Positions 45,523-54,175 of a DNA stretch of 64,000 nt are shown here, piece by piece. The notes below the pieces were generated by a model. The model was not told the origin of the DNA and did no database searches. It saw nothing but the letters and a program-made list of their open reading frames with translations. The DNA is from Clostridium algoriphilum. GTDB taxonomy: Bacteria > Bacillota > Clostridia > Clostridiales > Clostridiaceae. The position numbers and the translations under genes are program-made. The stretch's first letter is position 1; the number at the start of each line of letters is the position of its first letter. The stretch lies in NCBI RefSeq assembly GCF_020443705.1, contig NZ_JAIZZK010000005.1, positions 62,001-126,000 of the forward strand, written 5' to 3'.

Positions 45523-46152
45523 ATGAGTAAAGTAACACAAATTACGCATCCACTTATACAACACAAATTGGCATACATAAGAGACAAAAACACAGGTTCG
45601 AAGTATTTTAGAGAGTTAGTTGAAGAGGTTGCTATGCTTATGGCTTATGAAGTTACACGTAACATACAATTAGAAGAAGTAGATATTGAAACGCCTATTT
45701 GTACTACTAAGTGTAAAGTTCTAGCTGGAAAGAAAATGGCAATAGTACCAATACTCAGAGCAGGGCTCGGAATGGTTGATGGCATGTTAAAACTTATACC
45801 AGCAGCTAAGGTTGGGCACATAGGAATGTATAGAGATGAGGAAACACTTCAACCAGTTGAGTATTTTTGTAAGCTACCTCAAGATATTAGCGAGAGGGAT
45901 GTGATTATTACAGATCCTATGCTTGCTACAGGAGGTTCTGCAATAGATGCCATATCAGCTCTTAAGAAAAGAGGGGCGAAAAATATAAGGATAATGTGTC
46001 TTATAGCTGCACCAGAAGGAATTAAGGCTGTTATGGATGCTCATCCGGATGTGGACATATATGTAGCTTCGATTGATGAAAAATTAAACGAAAAAGGATA
46101 CATTGTACCTGGTCTTGGTGATGCAGGAGATAGATTATTCGGGACTAAATAA
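45523..46152 (+). CDS. upp: Uracil phosphoribosyltransferase
   Basis: Upp (209 aa) salvages uracil to UMP with [19 protein letters not shown] at the start, [13 protein letters not shown] near 76, the PRPP loop [12 protein letters not shown] (about 128-139) and the uracil-binding C-terminus [25 protein letters not shown] precedes the ATG. A bidirectional terminator ends the rpiB-upp unit. Confidence 0.97.
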   Translation: MSKVTQITHPLIQHKLAYIRDKNTGSKYFRELVEEVAMLMAYEVTRNIQLEEVDIETPICTTKCKVLAGKKMAIVPILRAGLGMVDGMLKLIPAAKVGHIGMYRDEETLQPVEYFCKLPQDISERDVIITDPMLATGGSAIDAISALKKRGAKNIRIMCLIAAPEGIKAVMDAHPDVDIYVASIDEKLNEKGYIVPGLGDAGDRLFGTK

Positions 46153-46172
46153 TAAGTTAAATTGGAATAAAT

Positions 46173-46212
46173 AAAAAGCAACTTACAGGTAATTATCTGC
46201 AAGTTGCTTTTT
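46173..46212. terminator. Bidirectional terminator between upp and rubrerythrin copy 2
   Basis: AAAAAGCAACTTACAG pairs with CTGCAAGTTGCTTTTT (one mismatch), flanked by A/T runs, between convergent genes. Confidence 0.85.
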
Positions 46213-46221
46213 ATTTTAATA

Positions 46222-46767
46222 TTATTTAAAATATCTATTAAGTAATCCCTTAAATGCTGATCCGTGACGTGCTTCATCTTTACACATTTCATGTACTGTA
46301 TCGTGGATTGCATCGTAGTTAAGTTTTTTAGCTAAAGTAGCTAAATCTTTTTTACCTTGACAAGCTCCGTGTTCAGCATCAACTCTCATTTCAAGATTTT
46401 TCTTAGTATCAGCTGTTACTACTTCTCCAAGCATTTCAGCAAACTTTGATGCGTGATCAGCTTCTTCAAATGCTATTCTCTTATAAGCCTCTGCAACTTC
46501 TGGAAATCCTTCTCTATCTGCTTGACGGCTCATTGCTAAATACATACCAACTTCAGTGCATTCTCCAACAAAGTTAGCTCTTAATCCTTCAACAACCTCT
46601 GCGTCTACTCCTTTAGCAACACCTATTTTATGTTCATCTGCCCATGACATATCATTATCATTCTTTTCTACAAACTTATCATTTTTAGCACCACAGACTG
46701 GACAAACAGCAGGTGCAGAATCTCCCTCGTGAATATAACCACATACTGTACAAACAAATTTCTTCAT
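46222..46767 (-). CDS. Reverse rubrerythrin (peroxide/O2 reductase), copy 2
   Basis: A 181-aa paralogue of the protein at 2627-3172, with the same inverted order: rubredoxin domain first (CTVCGY, CPVCGA) and diiron four-helix domain second ([43 protein letters not shown]). It should reduce hydrogen peroxide and oxygen in the cytoplasm. The ATG at 46765-46767 follows GAGGAGG by 8 bases; an in-frame ATG 66 bases upstream has no such site. A PerR-like box lies just upstream. It sits with a Crp/Fnr regulator and an Fe-S protein in a stress insert between upp and the dCMP deaminase gene. Confidence 0.94.
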   Translation of the reverse strand: MKKFVCTVCGYIHEGDSAPAVCPVCGAKNDKFVEKNDNDMSWADEHKIGVAKGVDAEVVEGLRANFVGECTEVGMYLAMSRQADREGFPEVAEAYKRIAFEEADHASKFAEMLGEVVTADTKKNLEMRVDAEHGACQGKKDLATLAKKLNYDAIHDTVHEMCKDEARHGSAFKGLLNRYFK

Positions 46768-46795
46768 ATTAATTTCCTCCTCGTATTCTTTTGGG

Positions 46796-46810
46796 TTATA
46801 ACAATTATTA
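46796..46810 (-). promoter_or_regulatory. PerR-like operator upstream of rubrerythrin copy 2
   Basis: TTATAACAATTATTA matches the PerR box TTATAATnATTATAA at 12 of 14 defined bases. PerR is known to repress reverse rubrerythrins in Clostridium acetobutylicum. It lies about 30 bp before the start codon. Confidence 0.5.
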
Positions 46811-46887
46811 ACTGTTATTCCCTTAGTATTCATTGTAAGTTAATTAAAAGTTATTAAGTACTTATATTACAAAAATAATTGTTTAAG

Positions 46888-46935
46888 CACATGATTATAA
46901 ATAAAACTAGTAAGAAGCTTGTCTATAATCATGTG
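46888..46935. repeat. 12-bp inverted repeat in the rubrerythrin-crp gap
   Basis: CACATGATTATA (46888-46899) and TATAATCATGTG (46924-46935) are exact complements with a 24-base spacer. No T-run follows on either strand, so a distal terminator or a protein site are both possible. Confidence 0.55.
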
Positions 46936-47084
46936 TCATGTATTAGACACTTTAATTTACTAAATAAATAAAAAATTTAGATTTAACCTTTGCTACAATT
47001 ACTACTATACAACAACGGATAACAATTATCAAGTAAAATTAAATATCTTTTAAGAAAAGATTTCGAGTATATTCGACAATTATA

Positions 47085-47780
47085 TTAAATTAGTATCTTT
47101 TCAATTCCATCTAAATCTTTTATTTGGACTGAACTTTTATTAAAAGCTATTAGGCCATCGTTTTTCATGTTAACGAATTCTCTTGAAAGCGAGGGTCTTT
47201 GAACACCTAGATGCTCAGCAAGATCTTTCCTAGACATTGGGAGAATAAGATCTAATGTTTTCTGAATTTCGTATTGAGAAAGTAAGTAATTAGATATTTT
47301 TTGTCTTAGTGTTTCAAAAGAAAGTTCTTTTATTTTTCTATTTAATAAAAGAATTTTACTCGATAGTAATTGCATGAAGTTATTTAATACTTTAGGATAG
47401 GAGCTACACATAGCTATAATATCTTTTTTTGAAATATATAGTATTATTGAACCTTTATGAGATACTATAGTAGCCGGGTATATATTTGTTTCCGAAAAAG
47501 CTATTGCTTCACCGAAAATTTTACCGGTATTTAATTTTGCAAGTGTTACAATTTTTCCGCTTGCATAATGTTTTTGAACTTCAAGTTCACCTTTAATTAC
47601 AATTCCTAAAGAGTTACAGATATCGCCTTCAAGTGCGACTATGCAGGTATGACAATCAGCACAGTTTTTACAGTCGTCGATTATGGAATAGTTTATATTT
47701 GTAATTAAATTTTGTAATTCATGCAGTGTTAAACCTTTAAATAGAATACACTGTTTTAAATAATCTATTAGTTTATCCAT
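47085..47780 (-). CDS. Crp/Fnr-family regulator with N-terminal cysteine cluster
   Basis: A 231-aa regulator. The cyclic-nucleotide-type sensor barrel covers about 15-125 (KGELEVQKHYASGKIVTLAKLNTGKIFG), a long dimer helix follows (130-160), and the C-terminal winged helix-turn-helix is MSRKDLAEHLGVQRPSLSREF (about 175-195). Cysteines at 11, 37, 40, 43, 46 and 55 (core CKNCADCHTC) could hold an Fe-S cluster or heme, as in Fnr-type or NO/oxygen sensors; the effector is inferred. It is divergent from the Fe-S protein gene, with a dyad between them, suggesting it controls that gene and itself. Confidence 0.85.
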   Translation of the reverse strand: MDKLIDYLKQCILFKGLTLHELQNLITNINYSIIDDCKNCADCHTCIVALEGDICNSLGIVIKGELEVQKHYASGKIVTLAKLNTGKIFGEAIAFSETNIYPATIVSHKGSIILYISKKDIIAMCSSYPKVLNNFMQLLSSKILLLNRKIKELSFETLRQKISNYLLSQYEIQKTLDLILPMSRKDLAEHLGVQRPSLSREFVNMKNDGLIAFNKSSVQIKDLDGIEKILI

Positions 47781-47806
47781 TAAATCACCCTCGAATTTTT
47801 ATTTTG

Positions 47807-47820
47807 GTAACGTGAGTTAC
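47807..47820. promoter_or_regulatory. Dyad between the Crp/Fnr gene and the Fe-S protein gene
   Basis: GTAAC-GTGA-GTTAC is a perfect dyad with a 4-base centre, the size of an Fnr/Crp half-site arrangement (Fnr: TTGAT-N4-ATCAA). It lies 27 bp upstream of the regulator's start and 100 bp upstream of the divergent gene. Confidence 0.5.
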
Positions 47821-47919
47821 ATATTATCATTAGTAATTTTAATATAATTAGCGTATGCAGTCAATTAAAAAGTAAATTATTCACATTAATATATATTTAA
47901 AATTTTAGGAGGCGTTAGT

Positions 47920-48648
47920 ATGAAAAGGGATATTATAAATATCAATGAAGATAAATGTAATGGTTGTGGATTATGTATAAGTGCTTGTCATGAAGGAGCC
48001 ATAGAGCTAGTTGAAGGAAAAGCTAAATTAATAAGTGATGAATATTGCGATGGATTAGGAGATTGTCTGCCTCGGTGTCCTACAGATGCTATTAAAATAG
48101 TTAAAAGAGATGCTGCGGATTATGATGTAGTGGCTGTTGAAATAAAGAAGGAAAAAGCTAGTGAAAAGGAAAATTTACCTTGTGGATGCCCTGGTACAAT
48201 GGAAAAAACTATAAAAAGAAATGTGAGTCTTAATGGAGGGAAGCCATCAACTAAGATAAATGATGGAGATAAGGAAGAGGTGAATTCTCAATTAAATCAA
48301 TGGCCTGTACAGTTACGGTTAGTTAATTCAAAAGCTGGTTTTTTAAAGCAGGCTGATATATTAGTTGCTGCAGATTGCACTGCTTATGCTTATGGAAATT
48401 TTCATAAGGAGTTTATTAAAGGAAGAGTAACATTAATAGGTTGTCCAAAGCTCGACGATAATGACTATTATAGAGATAAAATGGTAGAGATATTAGAAAA
48501 TAATGATATTAAGAGTATTACGGTAGTTAGAATGGAAGTACCATGTTGTACAGGTATTGTCAATTCTGTAAAGGCGGCTATGCTTCAAGCTAAAGTGATA
48601 GTCCCATATAAGGAAGTAACTATTAGCGTAAACGGAGCAATAATTTAG
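47920..48648 (+). CDS. 4Fe-4S cluster protein with Cys-rich C-terminal domain
   Basis: A 242-aa cytoplasmic protein. Residues 8-60 are a two-cluster ferredoxin domain (CNGCGLCISACHEGA and CDGLGDCLPRCPTDA). After a charged linker (70-120, with one CGCPG) comes a domain of about 100 residues with VAADCTAYAYG, TLIGCPKLDD and VPCCTG, all conserved-looking cysteine motifs. This layout is annotated in clostridia simply as 4Fe-4S protein; the C-terminal part may bind another cluster or a partner. Electron transfer in stress defence is inferred from its regulator. Ribosome binding site TAGGAGG, ATG start. Confidence 0.8.
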   Translation: MKRDIININEDKCNGCGLCISACHEGAIELVEGKAKLISDEYCDGLGDCLPRCPTDAIKIVKRDAADYDVVAVEIKKEKASEKENLPCGCPGTMEKTIKRNVSLNGGKPSTKINDGDKEEVNSQLNQWPVQLRLVNSKAGFLKQADILVAADCTAYAYGNFHKEFIKGRVTLIGCPKLDDNDYYRDKMVEILENNDIKSITVVRMEVPCCTGIVNSVKAAMLQAKVIVPYKEVTISVNGAII

Positions 48649-48688
48649 TTTTTGTTGTAGACAGCTGCAAAATAAATGCTTGTTAATT

Positions 48689-48720
48689 AGAAGTATATAC
48701 ATATGTATATGCTTCTTTTG
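48689..48720 (+). terminator. Intrinsic terminator after the Fe-S protein gene
   Basis: AGAAGTATATAC pairs with GTATATGCTTCT over a 4-base centre, followed by TTTTG. Confidence 0.6.
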
Positions 48721-48868
48721 CATTATTGTAAAATAACTATATAGTTCACTTAATACTTTAAATATTTAATGTTTTAGTGTAAAATGACAGTGATTGATTA
48801 TTAGATTATAAATTGAGTTTTTGATTTTTCATCTACATAATTAAAATATATTTATATGAGGTATAATC

Positions 48869-49357
48869 ATGGAAAGAATCGATAAAAATAATTATTATTT
48901 GGATATATGCGAAACAATATCTGAGCGAGGGACTTGTTTACGTAGAAATTTCGCTGCTATAATAGTAAAAAATGACGAAATTATATCTACTGGGTATTCA
49001 GGAGCGCCAAGAGGAAGGAAGAACTGTTGCGACCTAGGTGTTTGCAGAAGAGAAGAATTGAAAGTCCCAAGAGGAACAAGATATGAGCTTTGTAGATCGG
49101 TACATGCAGAGCAAAATGCCATTATATCTGCTCGCAGGCATGATATGTTAGGTGCTACTTTATATTTAGTCGGGAAAGAGGTAAGTACTGGTGAACTAGT
49201 TATAAATGCATCGCCATGTTCTTTATGTAAGAGATTTATAATTAATTCAGGTATAGAGAAGGTAATAATTAGAGATAACAAAATACAATATAAAATTGTG
49301 TTTGTGGACGAATGGATAGAAAATGATGACTCAATTCAAGGTGATGGTGGATATTAA
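48869..49357 (+). CDS. dCMP deaminase (ComEB-type)
   Basis: A 162-aa zinc deaminase that converts dCMP to dUMP for thymidylate synthesis. RGTCLRRNFAAIIVKND near 17-33, GYSGAPRG, the zinc ligand and proton shuttle HAEQNAI (about 78-84) and PCSLCKRFI (about 113-121) are all present. Homologues are called ComEB in Bacillus competence operons, but no competence genes are adjacent here. In clostridia it sits upstream of tagO/wecB as here. Confidence 0.92.
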   Translation: MERIDKNNYYLDICETISERGTCLRRNFAAIIVKNDEIISTGYSGAPRGRKNCCDLGVCRREELKVPRGTRYELCRSVHAEQNAIISARRHDMLGATLYLVGKEVSTGELVINASPCSLCKRFIINSGIEKVIIRDNKIQYKIVFVDEWIENDDSIQGDGGY

Positions 49358-49408
49358 TTATGAAATTATTAAATAAAAATACTGTTTGTGTGAAAGAAAG
49401 GTTTTTTT

Positions 49409-50437
49409 ATGAGTAACATTTATATATTAGCAATAATTACAGCTTTAATTTCTATTGTAGCCACTCCTTTAGTAAAGATACTAGCAGTAAAGGTTAACGC
49501 CATTGATGTGCCTAAAGAAGCAAGGAGAGTTCATACTAAGCCTATTCCAGTTATGGGAGGGCTGGCTATATACATAGCTTTTGTTATAGGAACAATTTTA
49601 TATAATGGTATTTTAACAGCTTCCCAGACTGGTATAATTATTGGCGTAACAATTATCGTTATTGGTGGAATAATTGATGATATTAAAGAGTTAAGGCCTA
49701 AATACAAACTTTTAATACAGGTTATAGCTGCTATATGCCTTTTAATATCTGGCGTAAAGATAACGGTCGTAACTAATCCTTTTGTGGAATTTTATCCCTA
49801 TTTAAGTATGGGTTGGATTAACATTCCAGTGACAATAATATGGATTGTGGGTGTGACCAATGCTTTTAATCTAATAGATGGGTTAGATGGATTAGCCGCT
49901 GGTATAGCATTTATATCCTCGGTTACTTTAATGATAGTTTCTATACTTAATGGAAGGCTAGAAGCTGCATTTTTAACTGCGGTCTTAAGTGGAGCAATAT
50001 TAGGTTTTTTACCATATAATTTTAATCCCGCTTCTATTTTTATGGGAGATACGGGTTCTCAATTATTAGGATTTCTTTTAGCAGCTATTTCAATTGAAGG
50101 CGCTATTAAATCCGCAACTGCCTTTGTAATTGCAGTGCCAATTTTAGCATTTGGATTACCTATATATGACACACTATTCGCTATGATTAGAAGGAAAGTC
50201 AATGGAAAATCTATAATGCAAGCGGATAGAGGGCACTTACATCATCGCCTTTTGGATATGGGACTTAGTCAAAAGCAAGCGGTTATTATTATGTATTTTA
50301 TAAGTGCTGTGCTTGGCGGAATTGCAATTATAGCTATGCAAATTAGCACACAGAGGGCATACTTCTTGCTAGCGTTAGTAATAGTTATAATAGTTATAAT
50401 AGCTTGGAAATGTGGCATTTTTGAGCAAAAAGAGTGA
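49409..50437 (+). CDS. tagO: Undecaprenyl-phosphate N-acetylglucosamine-1-phosphate transferase
   Basis: A 342-aa membrane enzyme of the MraY/WecA/TagO family with 10-11 membrane segments. It starts wall-polymer synthesis by moving GlcNAc-1-phosphate from UDP-GlcNAc onto undecaprenyl phosphate. Motifs: RRVHTKPIPVMGG (about 38-50), GGIIDDIKELRPKYK, the magnesium aspartates in NLIDGLDGLAAG (about 155-166), FMGDTGSQLLG and the sugar-recognition loop DRGHLHHRLLDMG. wecB follows 72 bp downstream, so the two commit UDP-GlcNAc/ManNAc to a teichoic-acid-like or surface polymer. Confidence 0.93.
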   Translation: MSNIYILAIITALISIVATPLVKILAVKVNAIDVPKEARRVHTKPIPVMGGLAIYIAFVIGTILYNGILTASQTGIIIGVTIIVIGGIIDDIKELRPKYKLLIQVIAAICLLISGVKITVVTNPFVEFYPYLSMGWINIPVTIIWIVGVTNAFNLIDGLDGLAAGIAFISSVTLMIVSILNGRLEAAFLTAVLSGAILGFLPYNFNPASIFMGDTGSQLLGFLLAAISIEGAIKSATAFVIAVPILAFGLPIYDTLFAMIRRKVNGKSIMQADRGHLHHRLLDMGLSQKQAVIIMYFISAVLGGIAIIAMQISTQRAYFLLALVIVIIVIIAWKCGIFEQKE

Positions 50438-50509
50438 TACACATGTAGCGGTATATAATAATTTAAATACATATAAAATATAAATTTAATTTAAACAGGG
50501 GGTAATCTG

Positions 50510-51637
50510 GTGGAAAACATTAAGGTCATGGCAATATTTGGTACAAGACCCGAGGCTATAAAGATGGCACCTTTAATAAAGGAATTAGAAAAAAGTTCTC
50601 AAGTACATTGCATTGTATGTGTAACAGCGCAGCATAGAGAGATATTAGATCAAGTATTGGGGATTTTTAGTATTATTCCGCAATATGACCTGAATATAAT
50701 GAAAGCAAAACAAACTTTAACAGGGATAACATGTTCTGTTCTTCAGGGGCTTGAGGAAGTTTTACTAAAAGAAAAACCTGATATAGTACTAGTGCATGGA
50801 GATACAACAACAACTTTTGCTGCTTCTCTTGCGGCTTTTTATAGGAAAATACCTGTTGGGCATGTAGAAGCAGGGCTTAGAAGTCATAAAAAATTTTTCC
50901 CATATCCGGAAGAAATCAATAGAAAGTTAACTAGCGGTTTAACAGATTTACATTTTGCACCTACTACAACCTCCAAAGAAAATTTATTAAGTGAGGGAGT
51001 AGAAAAGAACACTATTTTTGTAACAGGCAATACGGTTATAGATGCTATGAAATATACTATTGAAGAGGATTATGTTTTTGAAAATCGTGAATTAAATAAG
51101 ATTGATTATAAAAATAAAAAAGTTATAATGGTTACGGCTCATAGAAGAGAAAATTGGGGAATGGGAATAGAAAATATATGTAAAGCCTTGAAAATAATTT
51201 CTGAAGAAAATAAGGATGTAGAGGTATTATATTTGGTTCATCCAAATCCAGTTGTGAAAGATATGGTTAACAGTATTCTAAGTGGCGTTGACAGAATACA
51301 TTTACTTCAGCCTATAGACACGAAGGAAATTCATAATTTAATGCGAAAATGCTACCTTGTAATGACGGATTCAGGAGGAATTCAAGAAGAGGCACCACAT
51401 CTAGGTAAACCAGTATTGGTGCTTAGGGATGTTACCGAGAGAGTAGAGGCAGAGCGGGCTGGTACAGTAAAACTAGTGGGTATAGACATAGATAAGATTG
51501 TATCTAATGCTAACAAGCTTTTACGTAATGAAGATGAATATAATCAGATGAGTAAATCTATAAATCCTTATGGAGATGGTAATGCCTCTGCCAAAATAGT
51601 AGATGCATTGTTAAATTATTTTAAAAAAGATAATTAA
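50510..51637 (+). CDS. wecB: UDP-N-acetylglucosamine 2-epimerase
   Basis: WecB/MnaA (375 aa) interconverts UDP-GlcNAc and UDP-ManNAc, needed for wall teichoic acid linkage units and other ManNAc polymers. FGTRPEAIKMAPLIKELE (residues 9-26), VHGDTTTTFA, GHVEAGLRSHKKFFPYPEE, HPNP and TDSGGIQEEAPHLGKP are the family's substrate-binding and catalytic motifs. The start is GTG at 50510 behind GGGGG. It follows tagO, consistent with a shared pathway. Confidence 0.95.
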   Translation: MENIKVMAIFGTRPEAIKMAPLIKELEKSSQVHCIVCVTAQHREILDQVLGIFSIIPQYDLNIMKAKQTLTGITCSVLQGLEEVLLKEKPDIVLVHGDTTTTFAASLAAFYRKIPVGHVEAGLRSHKKFFPYPEEINRKLTSGLTDLHFAPTTTSKENLLSEGVEKNTIFVTGNTVIDAMKYTIEEDYVFENRELNKIDYKNKKVIMVTAHRRENWGMGIENICKALKIISEENKDVEVLYLVHPNPVVKDMVNSILSGVDRIHLLQPIDTKEIHNLMRKCYLVMTDSGGIQEEAPHLGKPVLVLRDVTERVEAERAGTVKLVGIDIDKIVSNANKLLRNEDEYNQMSKSINPYGDGNASAKIVDALLNYFKKDN

Positions 51638-52292
51638 TTAGATAAATGAAAGAGACACTGGCGGAAACTAATAAATAATATTGTTAAAATTTAGTTTTAT
51701 ACTTGATTTTTTAGCTTTTTACAAGTAAAATAGTATAAAATAAAAGTTTTGGAATTGAAAACAACATTATCCATTATTAAACAAGAGTTAGATTGAGATG
51801 TAATTTTTATTGCTTTATGTCGTATTCGAAAGCTTATACATGCTAAACTACATAAAATGCAATGTATACTATTTTTGATTAATGGTAAAAATGATTTTAA
51901 AAGTAAGTAAAATTAAACGATTTTGACGCAAAAAAAATAATGCGTGCAATTGTTCTAAAAAACAATACAAATTGTGGCATTAATAGATTTATCTAAAAAA
52001 TATATGAAAATTTAAAAATTAATAAATATCTTAAATAACAAACCGCATAGCGGAATATTGTGAATATTGGCAATGCTTTTAGAAATAAAACTATTCAATA
52101 AAGCAATAGAAAATTAGTTATTATGTACTAAATTACATTAATATTAAGATATACAGAGGAATCATAATATATTAATGCTAAAACAGCTATATACTATTTT
52201 ATATTTCAAAAATTAGCTAAATATGAGATTTTATTTATGAAATTTAGTGGACTATAATTGATATGTTGTTAAATGATGAGGAGAAGGAAAAA
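51638..52292 (+). other. 655-bp gene-free region upstream of the ATP synthase operon
   Basis: Very AT-rich, no coding frame. It contains CCGC-ATA-GCGG (52043-52053), a small perfect hairpin rare in this base composition; an imperfect inverted repeat around 51940-51985 (AATGC-GTG-CAATTGTT against AACAATACAAATTGTGGCATT); a direct repeat GAATATTGTGAATATTG just after the small hairpin; and a TTGACG near 51922 without a convincing -10. It probably holds the atp promoter and a long leader, but I cannot place the start of transcription. Confidence 0.5.
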
Positions 52293-52667
52293 GTGAATAG
52301 TGATTTCAAAAATATGTTCAAAAAAATTGCTTTATATGATTTTTTTGTTTCTTTGGTTTTTATTACTATAATGTACTTTACAGCTAAATCATATGTATTG
52401 TTTTTTTCATTAGGGGTAATAATAGCATTATTAAATTTTTATGTTAATGGTATTACAGTAGAATATTCTCTTAATAATAAGAATACAAAAAATAGTTGGA
52501 TAATAGTAGTAGGATCTTTTATAAGAGTTTTCTTGGTGAGTGTTATTGGGTTTACCATAGGTAGACATAATATGTTCAATATAATTGCATATATCTTCGG
52601 ATATAGTGCACAGTTTATATCTTTATTATATTACGGAATGAATAATAAGAACATTGAAGGGAAGTGA
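52293..52667 (+). CDS. atpI: ATP synthase protein I
   Basis: AtpI (124 aa), a small membrane protein that helps assemble the c-ring and may aid magnesium uptake. Four hydrophobic segments (about 18-37, 41-58, 72-92, 96-115). The GTG at 52293 is chosen because GAGGAGAAGGA lies directly upstream; an in-frame ATG at 52263, which would add 10 residues, has no ribosome binding site. First gene of the atp operon. Confidence 0.82.
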   Translation: MNSDFKNMFKKIALYDFFVSLVFITIMYFTAKSYVLFFSLGVIIALLNFYVNGITVEYSLNNKNTKNSWIIVVGSFIRVFLVSVIGFTIGRHNMFNIIAYIFGYSAQFISLLYYGMNNKNIEGK

Positions 52668-52671
52668 TTTA

Positions 52672-53352
52672 ATGGAAAAAATAGTGCCGTTATTTCATAT
52701 TAAATTCTTTGGTTACAGTATTGGAATAGTAGAAAGTATATTTGTTCAGTGGTGCATAATTGCAATAATAGCGATATTATGTGCGTGCCTTACAAGAAAC
52801 TTGAAGATAATTCCTAATAAGAAACAGAATATAATAGAAATAATTATGGATTTTATAAACAATCTCGTTAAAGATAATATGGGAGAAGAATATATGGGCT
52901 TTGTACCGTATATAGGAACAATAGTAATTTTCTTAAGTATTGTAAATCTCACGGGTTTGATAGGTGTTACACCTCCAACAGTAGATTATAGTGTAACATT
53001 AGCATTAGCATTAATAACATTCTTTGTTGTTCAATGGTATGCTATTAAAAAAATAGGCCTAGGCCACTATTTTAAAGGGTATGTTGAACCATATGCATTT
53101 ATATTACCTATTAATTTAATAGAGAGAGTTATGTTGCCAGTATCGTTAAGTTTTCGATTATTTGGAAACATGACTGCAGGTGTTGTCATAATAGATTTGG
53201 CATATAAGAGTCTAGGGAGTTTTACTGGATTTGCACAATTACTTTTACCAATACCGTTACATTTTTATTTTGATTTATTTGATGGTATCATTCAAATGGT
53301 TATTTTTGTTATGTTGACTATGGTTAATATTAAGGTCATAGCAGAACACTAA
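52672..53352 (+). CDS. atpB: ATP synthase Fo subunit a
   Basis: Subunit a (226 aa) forms the ion half-channels beside the c-ring. LPVSLSFRLFGNMTAG holds the essential arginine of the penultimate helices (about residue 160), and LPIPLHFYFDLFDGIIQ is the last conserved helix. Five to six membrane segments. ATG at 52672 follows GAAGGGAAG; an in-frame ATG at 52654 lies within atpI. Confidence 0.94.
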   Translation: MEKIVPLFHIKFFGYSIGIVESIFVQWCIIAIIAILCACLTRNLKIIPNKKQNIIEIIMDFINNLVKDNMGEEYMGFVPYIGTIVIFLSIVNLTGLIGVTPPTVDYSVTLALALITFFVVQWYAIKKIGLGHYFKGYVEPYAFILPINLIERVMLPVSLSFRLFGNMTAGVVIIDLAYKSLGSFTGFAQLLLPIPLHFYFDLFDGIIQMVIFVMLTMVNIKVIAEH

Positions 53353-53385
53353 ATTTAGTTTTTTAAAATTAAGGAGGAGTATTAT

Positions 53386-53628
53386 ATGGTTTTGGATTCA
53401 GCAACATTAATTACAGGAATGTCTGCAATAGGCGCAGGTCTTGCAGCGATAGGATGTATAGGCGGGGGAATAGGAACAGGTAATGCAGCGGCTAAAGCTG
53501 TAGAAGGGGTTGCAAGACAACCAGAAGCTAGAGGATCTATCATTAGCACATTAGTTATAGGTGCTGCATTCTCAGAAGCGACAGCTATTTATGCATTCTT
53601 AATAGCATTAATTTTAGCATTTAAATAA
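53386..53628 (+). CDS. atpE: ATP synthase Fo subunit c
   Basis: Subunit c (80 aa), a two-helix hairpin that forms the rotor ring. The polar loop is ARQPEARG (about 45-52) and the ion-binding glutamate is in [12 protein letters not shown] (about residue 65). Sodium-coupled rings carry Gln in helix 1 (G-x-G-Q-G) and Ser-Thr after the Glu; here helix 1 reads GIGTGNAAA and the Glu is followed by Ala-Thr, so proton coupling is more likely. AAGGAGGAG precedes the ATG, a strong site expected for the most abundant subunit. Confidence 0.95.
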   Translation: MVLDSATLITGMSAIGAGLAAIGCIGGGIGTGNAAAKAVEGVARQPEARGSIISTLVIGAAFSEATAIYAFLIALILAFK

Positions 53629-53688
53629 TATGGTATATATCAAAATGAAAAATTTTGAAATTAGGCTTAAAGGGGGCTTTAATAGATC

Positions 53689-54174
53689 ATGAATTTGAGC
53701 GTACAATTATCTACAATTATATTCACTATGATAAATTTTATTATATTGTTATTTATCCTAAAGCACTTTTTCAGTAAGCCATTAAATAAGATAATGGATG
53801 ATAGAAAAGATGGAATAAATAAATCTATTAAGAATGCTAAAGATAATGAAGAAAAAGCAGAAATTTCTAGAAAAGAAGAAGACCGATTATTACATGAGTC
53901 AAAGACAAAAGGAAGAAAAATAGTAGAAGAATATAAAGCTAATGCTCAAAATATTTCTCAGGAAATTATTGACGAAGCGAAAAAAGAGTCAATTATACTA
54001 ATGGAAAGATCAAGAGTTGAAATCGAAAGAGAAAAAGAGAAAGCCGAAAGTGAAGTTAAAAAACAGGTTATAGATTTATCTTTAATATTGTCTGAAAAAG
54101 CCTTAGAGCAGCATATAGATGAAAAAGAACATAGAAGATTAATTGAGGACTTTATCTTTAAGGTAGGTAGTTAA
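53689..54174 (+). CDS. atpF: ATP synthase Fo subunit b
   Basis: Subunit b (161 aa), the peripheral stalk. One N-terminal membrane helix (about 8-28, IIFTMINFIILLFILKHF) followed by FFSKPLNKIMDDRKDGI and a long charged coiled coil to the end. TTAAAGGGGGCTTT precedes the ATG. The stop and the atpH start are 1 base apart, implying translational coupling. Confidence 0.94.
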   Translation: MNLSVQLSTIIFTMINFIILLFILKHFFSKPLNKIMDDRKDGINKSIKNAKDNEEKAEISRKEEDRLLHESKTKGRKIVEEYKANAQNISQEIIDEAKKESIILMERSRVEIEREKEKAESEVKKQVIDLSLILSEKALEQHIDEKEHRRLIEDFIFKVGS

Positions 54175-54175
54175 A

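Noticed and set aside
53386-53628. Sodium-coupled c-ring
   Set aside because: The helix-1 Gln and the Ser after the ion-binding Glu are absent, so the sodium signature is incomplete.
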